From Sphingomonas sanguinis (GTDB lineage Bacteria; Pseudomonadota; Alphaproteobacteria; Sphingomonadales; Sphingomonadaceae): a stretch of 64,000 bases of DNA. Under the pieces are notes generated by a model, which worked only from the letters and a program-made list of their open reading frames with translations, did no database searches and was not told the origin of the DNA. The stretch spans positions 3,972,001 to 4,036,000 of the forward strand of contig NZ_CP079203.1 in assembly GCF_019297835.1 (NCBI RefSeq), written 5' to 3'. This document shows positions 26,293-35,533 of this stretch, piece after piece. Made by a program: the position numbers and the translations under genes. Position 1 is the first letter of the stretch; each line of letters begins with the position of its first letter.

Positions 26293-26538
26293 TCAGCTTT
26301 TCGCCGTCACCGGAACCGATGCCCGTGCCGCCGGGGGTGGAGCATGGCCGATGGCCTCTGCATCCTGCCCCAGATGCCGCGTGACGTAGAGGTGGCGCAG
26401 GATCAGCGCCAGATCGTCTTCGGTCAGATCGGACGCGGCATCGATCAGCGCGCCCTCGGGCAACGCCTCCACCCATGACGCCAAGCGATTGCAGGCTGCC
26501 CCAAGGTCGGGATCGAAGCTGTCGTCAAAAGCGGCCAT
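26293..26538 (-). CDS. Small protein of unknown function, 81 residues
   Basis: Acidic, probably helical (FDPDLGAACNRLASWVEALP; LTEDDLALILRHLYVTRHLG). GC-rich third positions resemble those of its neighbours. Family not recognised. Confidence 0.5.
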   Translation of the reverse strand: MAAFDDSFDPDLGAACNRLASWVEALPEGALIDAASDLTEDDLALILRHLYVTRHLGQDAEAIGHAPPPAARASVPVTAKS

Positions 26539-26653
26539 GCCGTCAGCCTAGTCCTTTCGACGGCGAACCGCAAAGCCGTTCGGAACGACGGAACGCTGTA
26601 TTCGTCTGACCTTGGTGCTTCCATTCGAAGTGAAAAGCGCGACCGACGTGACG

Positions 26654-26986
26654 ATGCCGAAAGCCCCGCCGCCGACCACCCCCGATGGGCGCTATATCGT
26701 CGTGCGGGGGCGGTTGTGGCGCAAGAGCAACCCCGCCTTGGCACCGGACGAACGGCAGGCACTGGTCGACGCCTTGATGCAGGCCCGGCGCATGGTGCGG
26801 ACGGCGATGGCGCAAGGTGACGCGGCCAGCCTCGGCCGGGCGCGGGCCAAGGTTCAGGCCGCTAAGGTCGCACTGGGCGAACGGGGGCCGGTATGGTGGG
26901 ACGACGGCACCCCCGATCTCAACCGTCATATGGTCCACAACACCGACTATGCCGAATGGTATGCGACCATGGAGCCTGACCGATGA
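26654..26986 (+). CDS. Conserved small protein of unknown function, 110 residues
   Basis: Start chosen at ATG 26654 (MPKAPPPTTPDGRYIVVRG). The core reads RLWRKSNPALAPDERQALV, followed by a basic helix and WWDDGTPDLNRHMVHNTDYA. The Pro-Asp-Gly-Arg-Tyr start and WWDDGTPD block look conserved in my memory of alphaproteobacterial small proteins, but no function is established. No signal or membrane segment. Confidence 0.65.
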   Translation: MPKAPPPTTPDGRYIVVRGRLWRKSNPALAPDERQALVDALMQARRMVRTAMAQGDAASLGRARAKVQAAKVALGERGPVWWDDGTPDLNRHMVHNTDYAEWYATMEPDR

Positions 26987-27029
26987 AGCCATCCGGTCGC
27001 GTCCGCAGGCGCGGACCGGATCGGCACCG

Positions 27030-28460
27030 CTACCGGGCGACGATCGGTGCTCCACCGCCCAGCGCGCGGGCCAGGGCGACGCTGGCCAGCAGGCGTCGGG
27101 TTTGAAGCGACAAGGCGCTTTGTTGGTCACGCAACAGGCTCTCCTGCGCGGTCGCGACGTCGAGATAGGTCGCCGCGCCCTTGATGTACCGATCCAGCGC
27201 GATCCGGCTGGTGCTGGCGGCGGACGCCACCGCCTGGTCCTGCGCGGCCTGGGCGTCGCCCAGATGACGCAGCGTGGCGAGCGCATCCTCGACGTCCTGG
27301 AATGCCCCCAAAGCGTGGGCGCGATAGTCGGCGGTGGCGGCATCCCAGTCCGCGCGCGCGGCGGCAACATCGGCGCGACGCTTGCCGCCATCGAACAGGT
27401 TCAGGATCGCGCCGGGTCCGATCGCCCAGAAGAGATTGGGCGCCGCGACCAGCCCCGCCAGTGCGGTGCTCTGAAAGCCGCCCGTTCCCCCCAGCGTGAT
27501 CTGCGGAAAAAATGCCGCCCTGGCGACGCCGATCCGGGCATTGGCCGCCGCCATGCGCCGCTCCGCCGCCGCGACGTCGGGCCGCCTGGCGAGCAGGGTC
27601 GAGGGGACACCGACCGGGATCGCGGGCAGGGCGAGCGGGGTGTCGCGTCGTGGAATGGAGAAGGTCGACGCCGGTTGCCCGACCAGGCTGGCAATCGCAT
27701 GTTCGGTCACGGCGCGCTCGGCCTGCACTTCGGCATATTGCGCCCGCGCTTCGCCCAGCAGCACGCCCGCCCGGCCGACATCCATGCCGTTCGCGATGCC
27801 GCCGCGAAACCGGTTGCGGGTCAGTGCGTCGGCCTTGGCGAAGGCTTCGATCGTCTGGGCGAGTAGCGCGAGCTGTTGGTCCTGCCCCCGCAACTGCACG
27901 AAGTCGCTGGCCAACTGGCCTTGCAGGGCCAGCTTGACCGCCGCCAGATCGTCGCGGCTCGCTTCGGCCAGCGCGCGGCCGGAGGCGACCGAGTTGCGCA
28001 CGCGCCCCCAAAGGTCGGCCTCATAGGACAGGTCGCCGCCCAGGGTCGCGGCGCTATAGTAATCCGGTTGCGCGCCGCCGCGCAGTGGGCGTTCGTCGGA
28101 CTGTCTGTTGCGGATCAGGCTGGGCGTCAGCTCGACATGCGGGACTAGCCCCGAGCGTGCGCCCGCCAGGGTGGCGCGGGCCATGTCATACCGGGCCAGC
28201 GCCCCCGCCAGCGTCGGATTGTCATGGTCGATCCGCGCCTCCAGCTGGTCCAGCAGCGGATCGCCGAAGCCGGTCCACCAGCCGGACGGGATGGCGGTCG
28301 CGGCATCGACCGGTTTCCACACCGGGTCGGCGCCGGTCGGCATCTCCTTGAACGCGGCGGGCGGCGGTATGACCGGGGGACGATAGGCGGGGGCCATCGA
28401 ACACCCACCGAGAAGCGCCAGCGTCGCCCCGGCGATCCAGCGCGACATACGCTTAGCCAT
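27030..28460 (-). CDS. NodT-family outer-membrane efflux lipoprotein
   Basis: 476 residues from ATG 28460; the signal ends at lipobox LLGGC (Cys20), giving a lipid-anchored trimeric channel. Two TolC/OEP repeats are visible (about 60-250 and 260-465; YEADLWGRVRNSVASGRALAE and FEADLWG-like motifs typical of NodT). It is the outer-membrane part of the RND pump and the last gene of the operon, overlapping the adaptor gene by eight bases. Confidence 0.9.
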   Translation of the reverse strand: MAKRMSRWIAGATLALLGGCSMAPAYRPPVIPPPAAFKEMPTGADPVWKPVDAATAIPSGWWTGFGDPLLDQLEARIDHDNPTLAGALARYDMARATLAGARSGLVPHVELTPSLIRNRQSDERPLRGGAQPDYYSAATLGGDLSYEADLWGRVRNSVASGRALAEASRDDLAAVKLALQGQLASDFVQLRGQDQQLALLAQTIEAFAKADALTRNRFRGGIANGMDVGRAGVLLGEARAQYAEVQAERAVTEHAIASLVGQPASTFSIPRRDTPLALPAIPVGVPSTLLARRPDVAAAERRMAAANARIGVARAAFFPQITLGGTGGFQSTALAGLVAAPNLFWAIGPGAILNLFDGGKRRADVAAARADWDAATADYRAHALGAFQDVEDALATLRHLGDAQAAQDQAVASAASTSRIALDRYIKGAATYLDVATAQESLLRDQQSALSLQTRRLLASVALARALGGGAPIVAR

Positions 28461-29628
28461 GACGGTTCTGCCCGACGCGGACCAGTTCGCCCTGCGCCAG
28501 CGAGTCCGGCGGATTGTCGACGATCTGCGCACCGGGCTTCACGCCCGACAGGATCTGTACGGTCGGGCCATTGTCCTGCCCGATATGGACCTGATGCATC
28601 ACGACATGGCCGTGTGGGTCGACCGTCGCGACCTGAGCGCCGCCCGCGCCGAACAGGATCGCGCTCGACGGCACCTGCGCCGTCCCCTGCTGTCCGGGCA
28701 GATCGAAGCGAGCCTGGGCATAGCCGCCGGGCTTCAACAGGCCATCGGGATTGTCCGCGAGAAGCTGGACACGGAACGCGCCCGACTTGGGATCGATGGC
28801 GCTCGACAGGCCCGCGACCGTCGCGGTGAACCGGCGGCCCGGAAAGGCGGGGACGGTCAGCGTGGCGGTCATCCCCGGCCGGATCGTCGCCGACAGCGAT
28901 TGCGGTACGCTGACATAAACCCGGATCCGATGCGTGTCGGCCACGCCGAACATCGGTGCCTGCGCCGCCGCGCCGGGGCCGACAAGATCGCCCACCTCGG
29001 CATTGCGCGCGGTCACGACCCCGGCAAAGGGCGCGCGTATCACGGCATAGCGCTTCATCGCCTCCAGCCGCGACAGGGCGGCGCGCGCCTCGGCGACACC
29101 GGCCGTCTTGACCGCCAGATCGCCGTTCTTCTCGTCGACCTCCTGTCTGGATACCGAGGCGGTGGTCAGCAGGTCGCTCCAGCGCGCGGCCGTACTGCGC
29201 GCCAGCTTTTCATGCGCGATGGCACTGGCGAGGGCGGCGCGGGCCTGATCGATCTGCTCGTCGAGTTCGGGCGTGTCGATCACGCCCAGCGGCTGTCCTG
29301 CCGCCACGCGCGCGCCGATATCCTGCGACCAGCTTCGCACATAGCCGCCGACGCGGGGGAACAGCCGTGCGGCCTCCCACGCCTCCAGCGTGGCGGGCAG
29401 GTCGAGCGTCTCGCTCGCCGCGCCGCTCTTGACGGGGACGAGGTGGACGGTCGGGATGGCATTGGCGGTCGACCAGTTGGCTGCCGCCGCCACGTCCTGG
29501 GACCGCGTCAGGGCGCCGAACCCGACCACGGCGATCGCCAGCGCGGCGGCGGTCAGTCCGGCGATCTTCAGTCCCTTGGGCGCAGGCGTGTCGGCCGACA
29601 CAGCGGGGGACGCGGCGGCGTCATGCAT
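28453..29628 (-). CDS. RND efflux periplasmic adaptor (membrane-fusion protein)
   Basis: 391 residues from ATG 29628, overlapping the permease stop by eight bases (ATGCATGA). The N-terminal helix is about 20-38 (GLTAAALAIAVVGFGAL). Next come a lipoyl half (YVRSWSQDIGARVAAGQPLG), a coiled-coil hairpin about 110-185, the second lipoyl half (YAVIRAPFAGVVTARNAEVGD) and beta-barrel and proximal domains (IRVYVSVPQSLSATIRPGM, FRVQLLADNPDGLLKPGGYA). It joins the RND permease to the NodT channel. Confidence 0.9.
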   Translation of the reverse strand: MHDAAASPAVSADTPAPKGLKIAGLTAAALAIAVVGFGALTRSQDVAAAANWSTANAIPTVHLVPVKSGAASETLDLPATLEAWEAARLFPRVGGYVRSWSQDIGARVAAGQPLGVIDTPELDEQIDQARAALASAIAHEKLARSTAARWSDLLTTASVSRQEVDEKNGDLAVKTAGVAEARAALSRLEAMKRYAVIRAPFAGVVTARNAEVGDLVGPGAAAQAPMFGVADTHRIRVYVSVPQSLSATIRPGMTATLTVPAFPGRRFTATVAGLSSAIDPKSGAFRVQLLADNPDGLLKPGGYAQARFDLPGQQGTAQVPSSAILFGAGGAQVATVDPHGHVVMHQVHIGQDNGPTVQILSGVKPGAQIVDNPPDSLAQGELVRVGQNRHG

Positions 29629-32600
29629 GGATGGCTTCTCCGATGGGCATGGTATTTTTGGGGGAGGGCGCCTTCTCGCGGCGATGCGCGATGGCGAAGA
29701 CGACAGGTACGAAGACGAGGGTGGCGAGCGTCGCGCAGAGCAGGCCGCCGATGACCGCACGGCCGAGCGGCGCATTCTGCTCGCCGCCTTCGCCCAGGCC
29801 CAGCGCCATGGGGGCCATGCCGATCATCATCGACAGCGCGGTCATCAGCACCGGGCGGAAGCGGGTGGCGCCCGCCTCCATCGCCGCCTGGATCGCGTTG
29901 CCACACTCCGCCAGCCGTTCGCGCGCGAAGCTGACCACCAGCACGCTGTTGGCGGTGGCGACGCCCATGCACATGATCGCGCCGGTAAGGGCTGGCACGC
30001 TGAGCGGCGTGTGGGTCGCGAAAAGCATCCACACGATCCCCGCCAGCGCGGCGGGCAGGGCCGACACGATCACCAGCGGATCGATCCAGCTCTGGAAGTT
30101 CACGACGATCAGCAGATAGATCAGGACGACCGCCCCGGCGAGCCCCAGGATCAGGCCGGTGAAGGCGGTGTTCATCGTCTCCACCTGGCCGCGCATCGCG
30201 ACGGTCGCGCCCTTGGGCAGTTGTCCTTTGGTTTCGGCCAGCACCTTGTCGATGTCGGCGGCGACGGCGCCCAGATCGCGGCCCTGCGGCGTGGCATAGA
30301 CGTCGAACACCGGCTGCACCGCATAGTGGGAGACGAGCGCCGGGCTGGGCTCGCGGTGCAGCGTGCTGAGCGCGCGCAGCATCTGGACATGGCCCGGCGT
30401 GCTGCCGCTGATCGGCATGTTGTCGAGCTGTTCGACGGTGCTGGCGCGATATTGCGGAGTCTGGAGAACGATCGGATAGGACACGCCGTTCTTGGGGTTC
30501 AACCAGAAGGTCGGCGCGATCTGCGCGCTGCCCGCCAGATTGACGGTCAGGCTGCGCGTCACGTCATTCTCGGTGATTCCTAAGCGGCTGGCCTGCGCGC
30601 GGTCCACGTCGACCGCATATTCGGGATAGTTGGACGCCTGTTGCAGGCGGACATCGGCCAGCCCCGGAATGCGCGACAGCCGGGCGATCAGCGTTCGTGC
30701 ATAGGCTTCGTTCCCCTTCACGTCCGACCCCGCGACCTGCACGTCGATCGGCGCGGGCGAGCCGAAGTTCAGGATCTGGCTGACGATATCGGCGGGCAGG
30801 AAGGCGAAGGACGAACCCGGAAAATCGTGCGGCAATTGTTCGCGCACGGTCTTCACGAACCCGGCGGTGGGCGAATGTCCCTCCTTCAGCGTGACCAGGA
30901 TGTCGCCGTCCTGCGGGCCGACGCCGCCGGTGTTGGAATAGGCGCGGTTGATGCCGCTGACCGGCAGGCCGATATTGTCGACGATGGTGTCGAGCTGGTC
31001 GGGCGGCACGATCTGGCGGATGCGGTTCTCGATATGGTCGAACAGCGCCGCCGTCTCCTCGATCCGGGTGCCGACCGGCGCGCGGACGTGAAGACTGATC
31101 TGCCCAGCATCGACCGCGGGGAAGAAGTTGCGGCCCAGCATCGGCACCAGGGCGAACGACGCCAGCACCACGATCATGAAGGCGATGACGAAGGGCCGCC
31201 GCCGGGCGAGCGCGAAGGCGAGCAGGCCGGTATAATAGCCACGCACCGCCTCGAACCGCTGTTCGAAGCCGTGCTGGAACCGGCGGAAGGGATTGCGGCT
31301 CTCCGGCCGCCCGGCCTGCGCGTCATGGGCGACCATCACCTCGGCGGTGTGCGGCCCCGCATGATCCCGCAGCAGGTAATTGCCCATGGTCGGCACCAGC
31401 GTGCGCGACAGGATGAACGAGGCGATCATCGCGAACACCACCGCCATCGCCATCGGCGCGAACAGGAAGCCCGCAACCCCCGGCAGGAAGAACATCGGCA
31501 GGAAGGCGATGCAGATGCACAGCAGCGAGACGAAGGCGGGGCCGACGATCTGCCTGGCGCCGTCCAGGATCGCCTGACGCACCGGCTTACCCTGTTCCAG
31601 GTGCCAGATGATATTCTCGATCGTGACGGTGGCGTCGTCGACCAGGATGCCGACCGCCAGCGCCAGCCCGCCCAGCGTCATGATGTTCAGAGTCTGCCCC
31701 GCCACCGACAGCCCGGCGATGGCGGCCAGGATGGCGAGCGGGATCGAGGCGGCGATGATGACGGTCGAACGCCACGAACCGAGGAACAGCAGGATCATCA
31801 GGCTGGTCAGCACGGCGGCGATCACGCCCTCGCGCATCACGCCCGACACCGCCGCCTTCACGAACACCGACTGGTCGGATAGCAGCTTGACGTTCAGCCC
31901 CGGTGGCAGCGTCGCCTCCAGCTTCGGCATCAGCGCCTTGACCTGATCGACGATCGCGATGGTCGAGGCCGAACCGCTCTTCAGCACCGTCATCAGGACC
32001 GAGCGCGCGCCGTCGACGCGGACCTCGTTGCGCTGCGGCGGCGATCCGTCGCGGACATGCGCCACGTCGCGCATCAGCACGGTCGTCCCGTCCACCGTCT
32101 TGATCGGCAGGTCGTTCAGGTCGTCGATGACGCTGGGGCTGTTGTTCAGTCGGACATTATATTCATAGGCGCCGATCTTGGCGGTGCCCGACGGGATGAT
32201 CTGGTTCTGCTGGGCCAGCGCATTGGCGACGTCGGTCGCGGACAGGCCATGCGCCTGGAGCGCGGCGGGATCGAGGTCGATCTGGACCTGCCGTTCCTTG
32301 CCGCCATAGGGCGAGGGGATGGCCGCGCCCTGCACCGAGGCGAGCGCCGGGCGGATCATGTTCTGGCCCAGGTCGTAGATCTTCTGCTCGGACAGTCCTT
32401 TGCCCGACAGCGCGAGCTGCAGGATCGGCACGGTCGAGGCGTTGTAGTTCAGGATCAGCGGCGGGGTGATGCCCGGCGGCATCTGCTTCAGCACGGTCTG
32501 CGAGGCGGCGGTCACCTGTGCGGTGGCGGTGCGGATGTCGACGCCGGGGCGGAAGAAGATTTTGACGATGCCGACGCCCTGCAGCGACTGGCTCTCGATA

Positions 32601-32842
32601 TGGTCGATATCGCCGACCGTCGCCGACAGCGAGCGCTCGTAATAATAGATGACGCGACCCGACATGTCGTTGGCGGGCAGGCCCTTATAGGTCCACACCG
32701 CCGCGATCACGGGAATACGGATGTCGGGAAAGATGTCGGTCGGCGTCTCGACCGCCGCGATGCCGCCGCCCAGCACGATCAGGATCGCGAGAACGACGAA
32801 GGTATAGGGCTTGGCTAGGGCGAGCTTGACGAGCTGAAGCAT
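29621..32842 (-). CDS. RND-family efflux permease (HAE-1 type)
   Basis: 1073-residue inner-membrane proton-driven pump, normal for AcrB/MdtB-type permeases. Twelve membrane helices with the first at about 10-30 and two large periplasmic loops. The proton-relay acidic pair lies in GILVDDATVTIENI (helix 4, about 400). The N-terminus TDIFPDIRIPVIAAVW is the AcrB-like PTDIFPDI motif. Gene order permease-adaptor-channel, with eight-base overlaps, makes one operon. A TTAAAT-GA-ATTT palindromic site 119 bases upstream is shared with the neighbouring response-regulator gene. The substrate is unknown; neither heavy-metal signature residues nor drug class can be assigned with confidence. Confidence 0.93.
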   Translation of the reverse strand: MLQLVKLALAKPYTFVVLAILIVLGGGIAAVETPTDIFPDIRIPVIAAVWTYKGLPANDMSGRVIYYYERSLSATVGDIDHIESQSLQGVGIVKIFFRPGVDIRTATAQVTAASQTVLKQMPPGITPPLILNYNASTVPILQLALSGKGLSEQKIYDLGQNMIRPALASVQGAAIPSPYGGKERQVQIDLDPAALQAHGLSATDVANALAQQNQIIPSGTAKIGAYEYNVRLNNSPSVIDDLNDLPIKTVDGTTVLMRDVAHVRDGSPPQRNEVRVDGARSVLMTVLKSGSASTIAIVDQVKALMPKLEATLPPGLNVKLLSDQSVFVKAAVSGVMREGVIAAVLTSLMILLFLGSWRSTVIIAASIPLAILAAIAGLSVAGQTLNIMTLGGLALAVGILVDDATVTIENIIWHLEQGKPVRQAILDGARQIVGPAFVSLLCICIAFLPMFFLPGVAGFLFAPMAMAVVFAMIASFILSRTLVPTMGNYLLRDHAGPHTAEVMVAHDAQAGRPESRNPFRRFQHGFEQRFEAVRGYYTGLLAFALARRRPFVIAFMIVVLASFALVPMLGRNFFPAVDAGQISLHVRAPVGTRIEETAALFDHIENRIRQIVPPDQLDTIVDNIGLPVSGINRAYSNTGGVGPQDGDILVTLKEGHSPTAGFVKTVREQLPHDFPGSSFAFLPADIVSQILNFGSPAPIDVQVAGSDVKGNEAYARTLIARLSRIPGLADVRLQQASNYPEYAVDVDRAQASRLGITENDVTRSLTVNLAGSAQIAPTFWLNPKNGVSYPIVLQTPQYRASTVEQLDNMPISGSTPGHVQMLRALSTLHREPSPALVSHYAVQPVFDVYATPQGRDLGAVAADIDKVLAETKGQLPKGATVAMRGQVETMNTAFTGLILGLAGAVVLIYLLIVVNFQSWIDPLVIVSALPAALAGIVWMLFATHTPLSVPALTGAIMCMGVATANSVLVVSFARERLAECGNAIQAAMEAGATRFRPVLMTALSMMIGMAPMALGLGEGGEQNAPLGRAVIGGLLCATLATLVFVPVVFAIAHRREKAPSPKNTMPIGEAIHA

Positions 32843-32960
32843 GGGCGTCCCGGTGACCGTCAGGGAAAGGCGGCGTCGGCGACGGCGCGGGGATCAAGGG
32901 GGTGGGGAACCCGCAGCGCGTCGTCGACGGGGGCGTCATCGCGCCATTCGGGATCGCAGG

Positions 32961-32976
32961 CGACTTAAATGAATTT
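32961..32976. promoter_or_regulatory. Putative response-regulator binding site upstream of the RND operon
   Basis: CGACTTAAATGAATTT, overlapping the kinase stop codon and 119 bases before the permease start. The same 16 bases occur, inverted, at 35044-35059 upstream of the response-regulator gene. The core TTAAAT-GA-ATTT is palindromic and sharply AT-rich in GC-rich surroundings. Confidence 0.6.
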
Positions 32977-34262
32977 CACGCCGGGCGGGGCAGCGAGATC
33001 CGCACGCACAGGCCGGGTTCCGCATCGGACAGTTCCAGGCGAAAGCCGTGCAGGTGCAGGATCGCGACGACGAGGCTGAGGCCCAGGCCGCTGCCCGCAA
33101 TGTCCTGCACCCCCTGTCCCCGGTGGAAGCGGCGCAGGACGGCATCGCGTTCCTCCGCGGCGATGCCGGGGCCGTCATCATGCACTTCGATGGCCCGCCC
33201 GCGCGCGTCCTCGGTCAGGGCGATCGCGACGCGGCCGCCGGGACGACCGAACTTGATGGCATTGTCGAGCAGGTTGCTCAGCGCCTCGAACAACAGCTTG
33301 TCGTCGCCTTCGACCGACCACGGCCGGGCGACCACCGACAGCGTGATCTCGCGGTCCTCGGCCAGCGGTTCGTACAGCTCGGCCACCTGCGCGACGAGGA
33401 TGCCCAGGTCGATCCTCCGAAACCCGGCGCGCCGCCGCCCCGCCTCCAGCTCGGAGATGCGGAGCAGGGCGGCGAACCGCTCCAGCACCTGATCGAGATC
33501 GGCGGTCGCCTGGCGAATGCCCGCCTTCACCTCGGCCGCGTCGTGCGGCCGGTGATGGAGGGCGTTCAGGGTGGCGCGGACGCGGGTGAGGGGGGTGCGC
33601 AGGTCATGGGCGATGGCGTCGGTCGCGCCCTTGACCTGGGCGACGACGCGGCCGACCTCCTCGACCGTCGCGTTCACCGTCGTCGCGAACTGGTCGAGTT
33701 CGTCATGACGGCCCGCGATCGGCATCCGAACCGAAAAGTCGCCCGCCGCGATCTCGCGGCTGGCCCGTTGCAGCGCCTGCACCCGGCGCAGCGGCGCCCG
33801 GCTGAACCCGATCGCCGCCGTCGCGACGCAGGCCAGGGTCAACAGGCCGCTGACGATCAACGTCTCCAATATGGTGAGCCGCAGGTCGCGCAACAGGCTG
33901 ATGTCGCGTCCGACCAGCAGGGTTTCACCCTCGCGGGTGCGCAGCGCGATCAGGCGAAAGGGGCCGCGTGCGCCATCCTCGACATCGACCGGCTGGCCGG
34001 GGGGCAGGGGGCGCAGCAGGCGGACATTGCCGACGACCAGCGTGCCGTCCGCCGCGATCAGCGACATATAGTTGAAACCGGCCCGGTCCCGCCGCAGCTC
34101 GTACCGGACGCGGTCGGGCAGCTGGTCGGTCGGGACCTGCAACAGGCGCTGTGCCGAGGCATGGAGGATGCGGTCGCTGCGCGCGGTCAGGTCACGCGCG
34201 GTCGCGACATAGACGACGCCCAGCATCGCGATCAGCCCGATGACGAACACCGCCCCCAGCAT
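32976..34262 (-). CDS. Two-component sensor histidine kinase
   Basis: 428 residues from ATG 34262. TM1 lies at the very start (MLGAVFVIGLIAMLGVVYVA), a periplasmic sensor about 22-125, TM2 about 130-152, HAMP about 153-205, HisKA with His219 (DAIAHDLRTPLTRVR), and HATPase with NLLDNAIKFG, DDGPGI and GSGLGLSLV. In-frame codons upstream read LRWRDIIRISTFRLSA, typical of the cytoplasmic lead of such kinases, yet no ATG, GTG or TTG precedes them; a CTG lies at 34310, eight bases past the regulator stop. The true start may be that CTG. Partner of the adjacent response regulator. Confidence 0.9.
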   Translation of the reverse strand: MLGAVFVIGLIAMLGVVYVATARDLTARSDRILHASAQRLLQVPTDQLPDRVRYELRRDRAGFNYMSLIAADGTLVVGNVRLLRPLPPGQPVDVEDGARGPFRLIALRTREGETLLVGRDISLLRDLRLTILETLIVSGLLTLACVATAAIGFSRAPLRRVQALQRASREIAAGDFSVRMPIAGRHDELDQFATTVNATVEEVGRVVAQVKGATDAIAHDLRTPLTRVRATLNALHHRPHDAAEVKAGIRQATADLDQVLERFAALLRISELEAGRRRAGFRRIDLGILVAQVAELYEPLAEDREITLSVVARPWSVEGDDKLLFEALSNLLDNAIKFGRPGGRVAIALTEDARGRAIEVHDDGPGIAAEERDAVLRRFHRGQGVQDIAGSGLGLSLVVAILHLHGFRLELSDAEPGLCVRISLPRPA

Positions 34263-34317
34263 GGCGGAGAGGCGGAACGTGCTAATCCGGATGATGTCGC
34301 GCCAGCGCAGCGGCTCG

Positions 34318-34989
34318 TCAGCCTTCGAAGAGATATCCCTCTCCCTTCACCGTCACGATCGGCGACGGTCGGCCCGGTCGGTCGATCTTCTTGCGCAGCC
34401 GGGCGATATGGACGCTGATGAGATTGGCGCCCGGATCGAAATAATAGCCCCAGACCCGCTCGAAGATGATCCGCCGGGTCATGACCTCCCCCTGGTTGCG
34501 CATCAGGAATTCGAGCAGGCGGAACTCCATGTGCAGCAGCCGGACCGGCTCGCCCTCCACCTTGACCGTGCGGCGGACCAGATCGCACTCGATCCCGCCG
34601 CCGCGCAGCACGACCGCCTCGGCCTGTTCGCGCCGCCGGAGCAGCACCTCGACCCGCATCGCCATTTCGGCGAAGTCGAACGGCTTGGTCAGATAGTCGT
34701 CGCCGCCCGCGCGCAGCCCCGCGATCCGCTCGTCGACATCGCTGAGCGCGCTCAGCATCAGCACGGGGATGGTGATATGCCGCTCGCGAAGCCGCGCGAC
34801 CAGGGTCAGGCCGTCCAGTCCCGGCAGCATCCGGTCGAGCGTGATCGCATCGAAGGCCTCGCGCGTGGCCAGGTCCAGCCCGGTATCGCCATCGGCGGCC
34901 CGGCGCGCCTCATGTCCGTGCCGCTCCAACTCGGCGATGATCGCCGCGGCGGTCGCGTCGTCGTCTTCGATGACCAGAATGGCTGCCAT
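34318..34989 (-). CDS. OmpR/PhoB-family response regulator
   Basis: 223 residues. Receiver domain about 1-115 with acidic pocket IEDDD, phospho-acceptor Asp52 (ITLDRMLPG) and Lys102 (LTKPFDF), then a winged-helix DNA-binding domain about 130-222 (RLLHMEFRLLEFLMRNQGEV, FDPGANLISVHIARLRKKI, VTVKGEGYLFEG). Operon with the downstream kinase. The palindromic AT-rich site at 35044-35059, about 55 bases upstream, suggests autoregulation, and the copy before the RND operon suggests that pump as its target. Confidence 0.93.
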   Translation of the reverse strand: MAAILVIEDDDATAAAIIAELERHGHEARRAADGDTGLDLATREAFDAITLDRMLPGLDGLTLVARLRERHITIPVLMLSALSDVDERIAGLRAGGDDYLTKPFDFAEMAMRVEVLLRRREQAEAVVLRGGGIECDLVRRTVKVEGEPVRLLHMEFRLLEFLMRNQGEVMTRRIIFERVWGYYFDPGANLISVHIARLRKKIDRPGRPSPIVTVKGEGYLFEG

Positions 34990-35043
34990 GGCGTCGGCAT
35001 AGCCTCAGATTCCCATGGCGGCCAAGGCGCATCGCCGCAGGTT

Positions 35044-35059
35044 AAATTCATTTAAGTCG
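35044..35059. promoter_or_regulatory. Putative response-regulator binding site between the regulator gene and the His-rich small gene
   Basis: AAATTCATTTAAGTCG, the exact reverse complement of the site at 32961-32976. It sits 55 bases upstream of the regulator ATG and 64 bases upstream of the divergent small gene, so it could govern both. Confidence 0.6.
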
Positions 35060-35123
35060 GCAAGCGCGGCCATTTGGGGCGACAGAAGAACCGTCTCACC
35101 GACTCGGATCAAAGGGTTTTCGA

Positions 35124-35393
35124 ATGCGCCGCCCCGGTTTCTGGAAAATGGCCCTCCCGCTCGGCCTGATCGCCGCCCCCGCTTTGGCCGCGCAGGGCCA
35201 GCGCGACATGAGCAACGACTGTTTCGACGTGGCCGCTCCGATGGCCGATGCGACGCCCTGCTACCAACCCGGCCGTCACACCCATGAGCACCATGCGCAT
35301 CACGAGCGTATCGCGGCCAAGACGGACTCGGGACAGGTCGATGCCGCCAGCAACCGTGCGGTCGGCGGCATGCAACGGAATTTGACCAAATAG
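35124..35393 (+). CDS. Small secreted His-rich protein, 89 residues
   Basis: ATG 35124 follows AAAGGG. A signal peptide (WKMALPLGLIAAPALAA/QG, cleavage near residue 23) precedes a short mature region with two cysteines (Cys33, Cys46) and a histidine cluster HTHEHHAHH at about 52-60. Such clusters bind Cu, Ni or Zn, but binding is inference. It is divergent from the response regulator and shares its presumed operator, suggesting a role in the stress that induces the RND pump. Family not recognised. Confidence 0.65.
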   Translation: MRRPGFWKMALPLGLIAAPALAAQGQRDMSNDCFDVAAPMADATPCYQPGRHTHEHHAHHERIAAKTDSGQVDAASNRAVGGMQRNLTK

Positions 35394-35533
35394 CGGGTCC
35401 CGGATTCGAGGGAGGCCAGTGCCAGATCAACCTCACCCGGCATGCAGGTTCCGGCTGATCTGGAACGGCCCATTGTCTAAACACACGCTATCGTGGCTGG
35501 CGAAGCTGCCCCTCGCGCTGATAGCGTCGAGCC

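Noticed and set aside
35422..35463. CCAGATCA...TGATCTGG inverted repeat
   Set aside because: Arms are eight bases with a 26-base spacer and no T-run; too weak to call terminator or operator.
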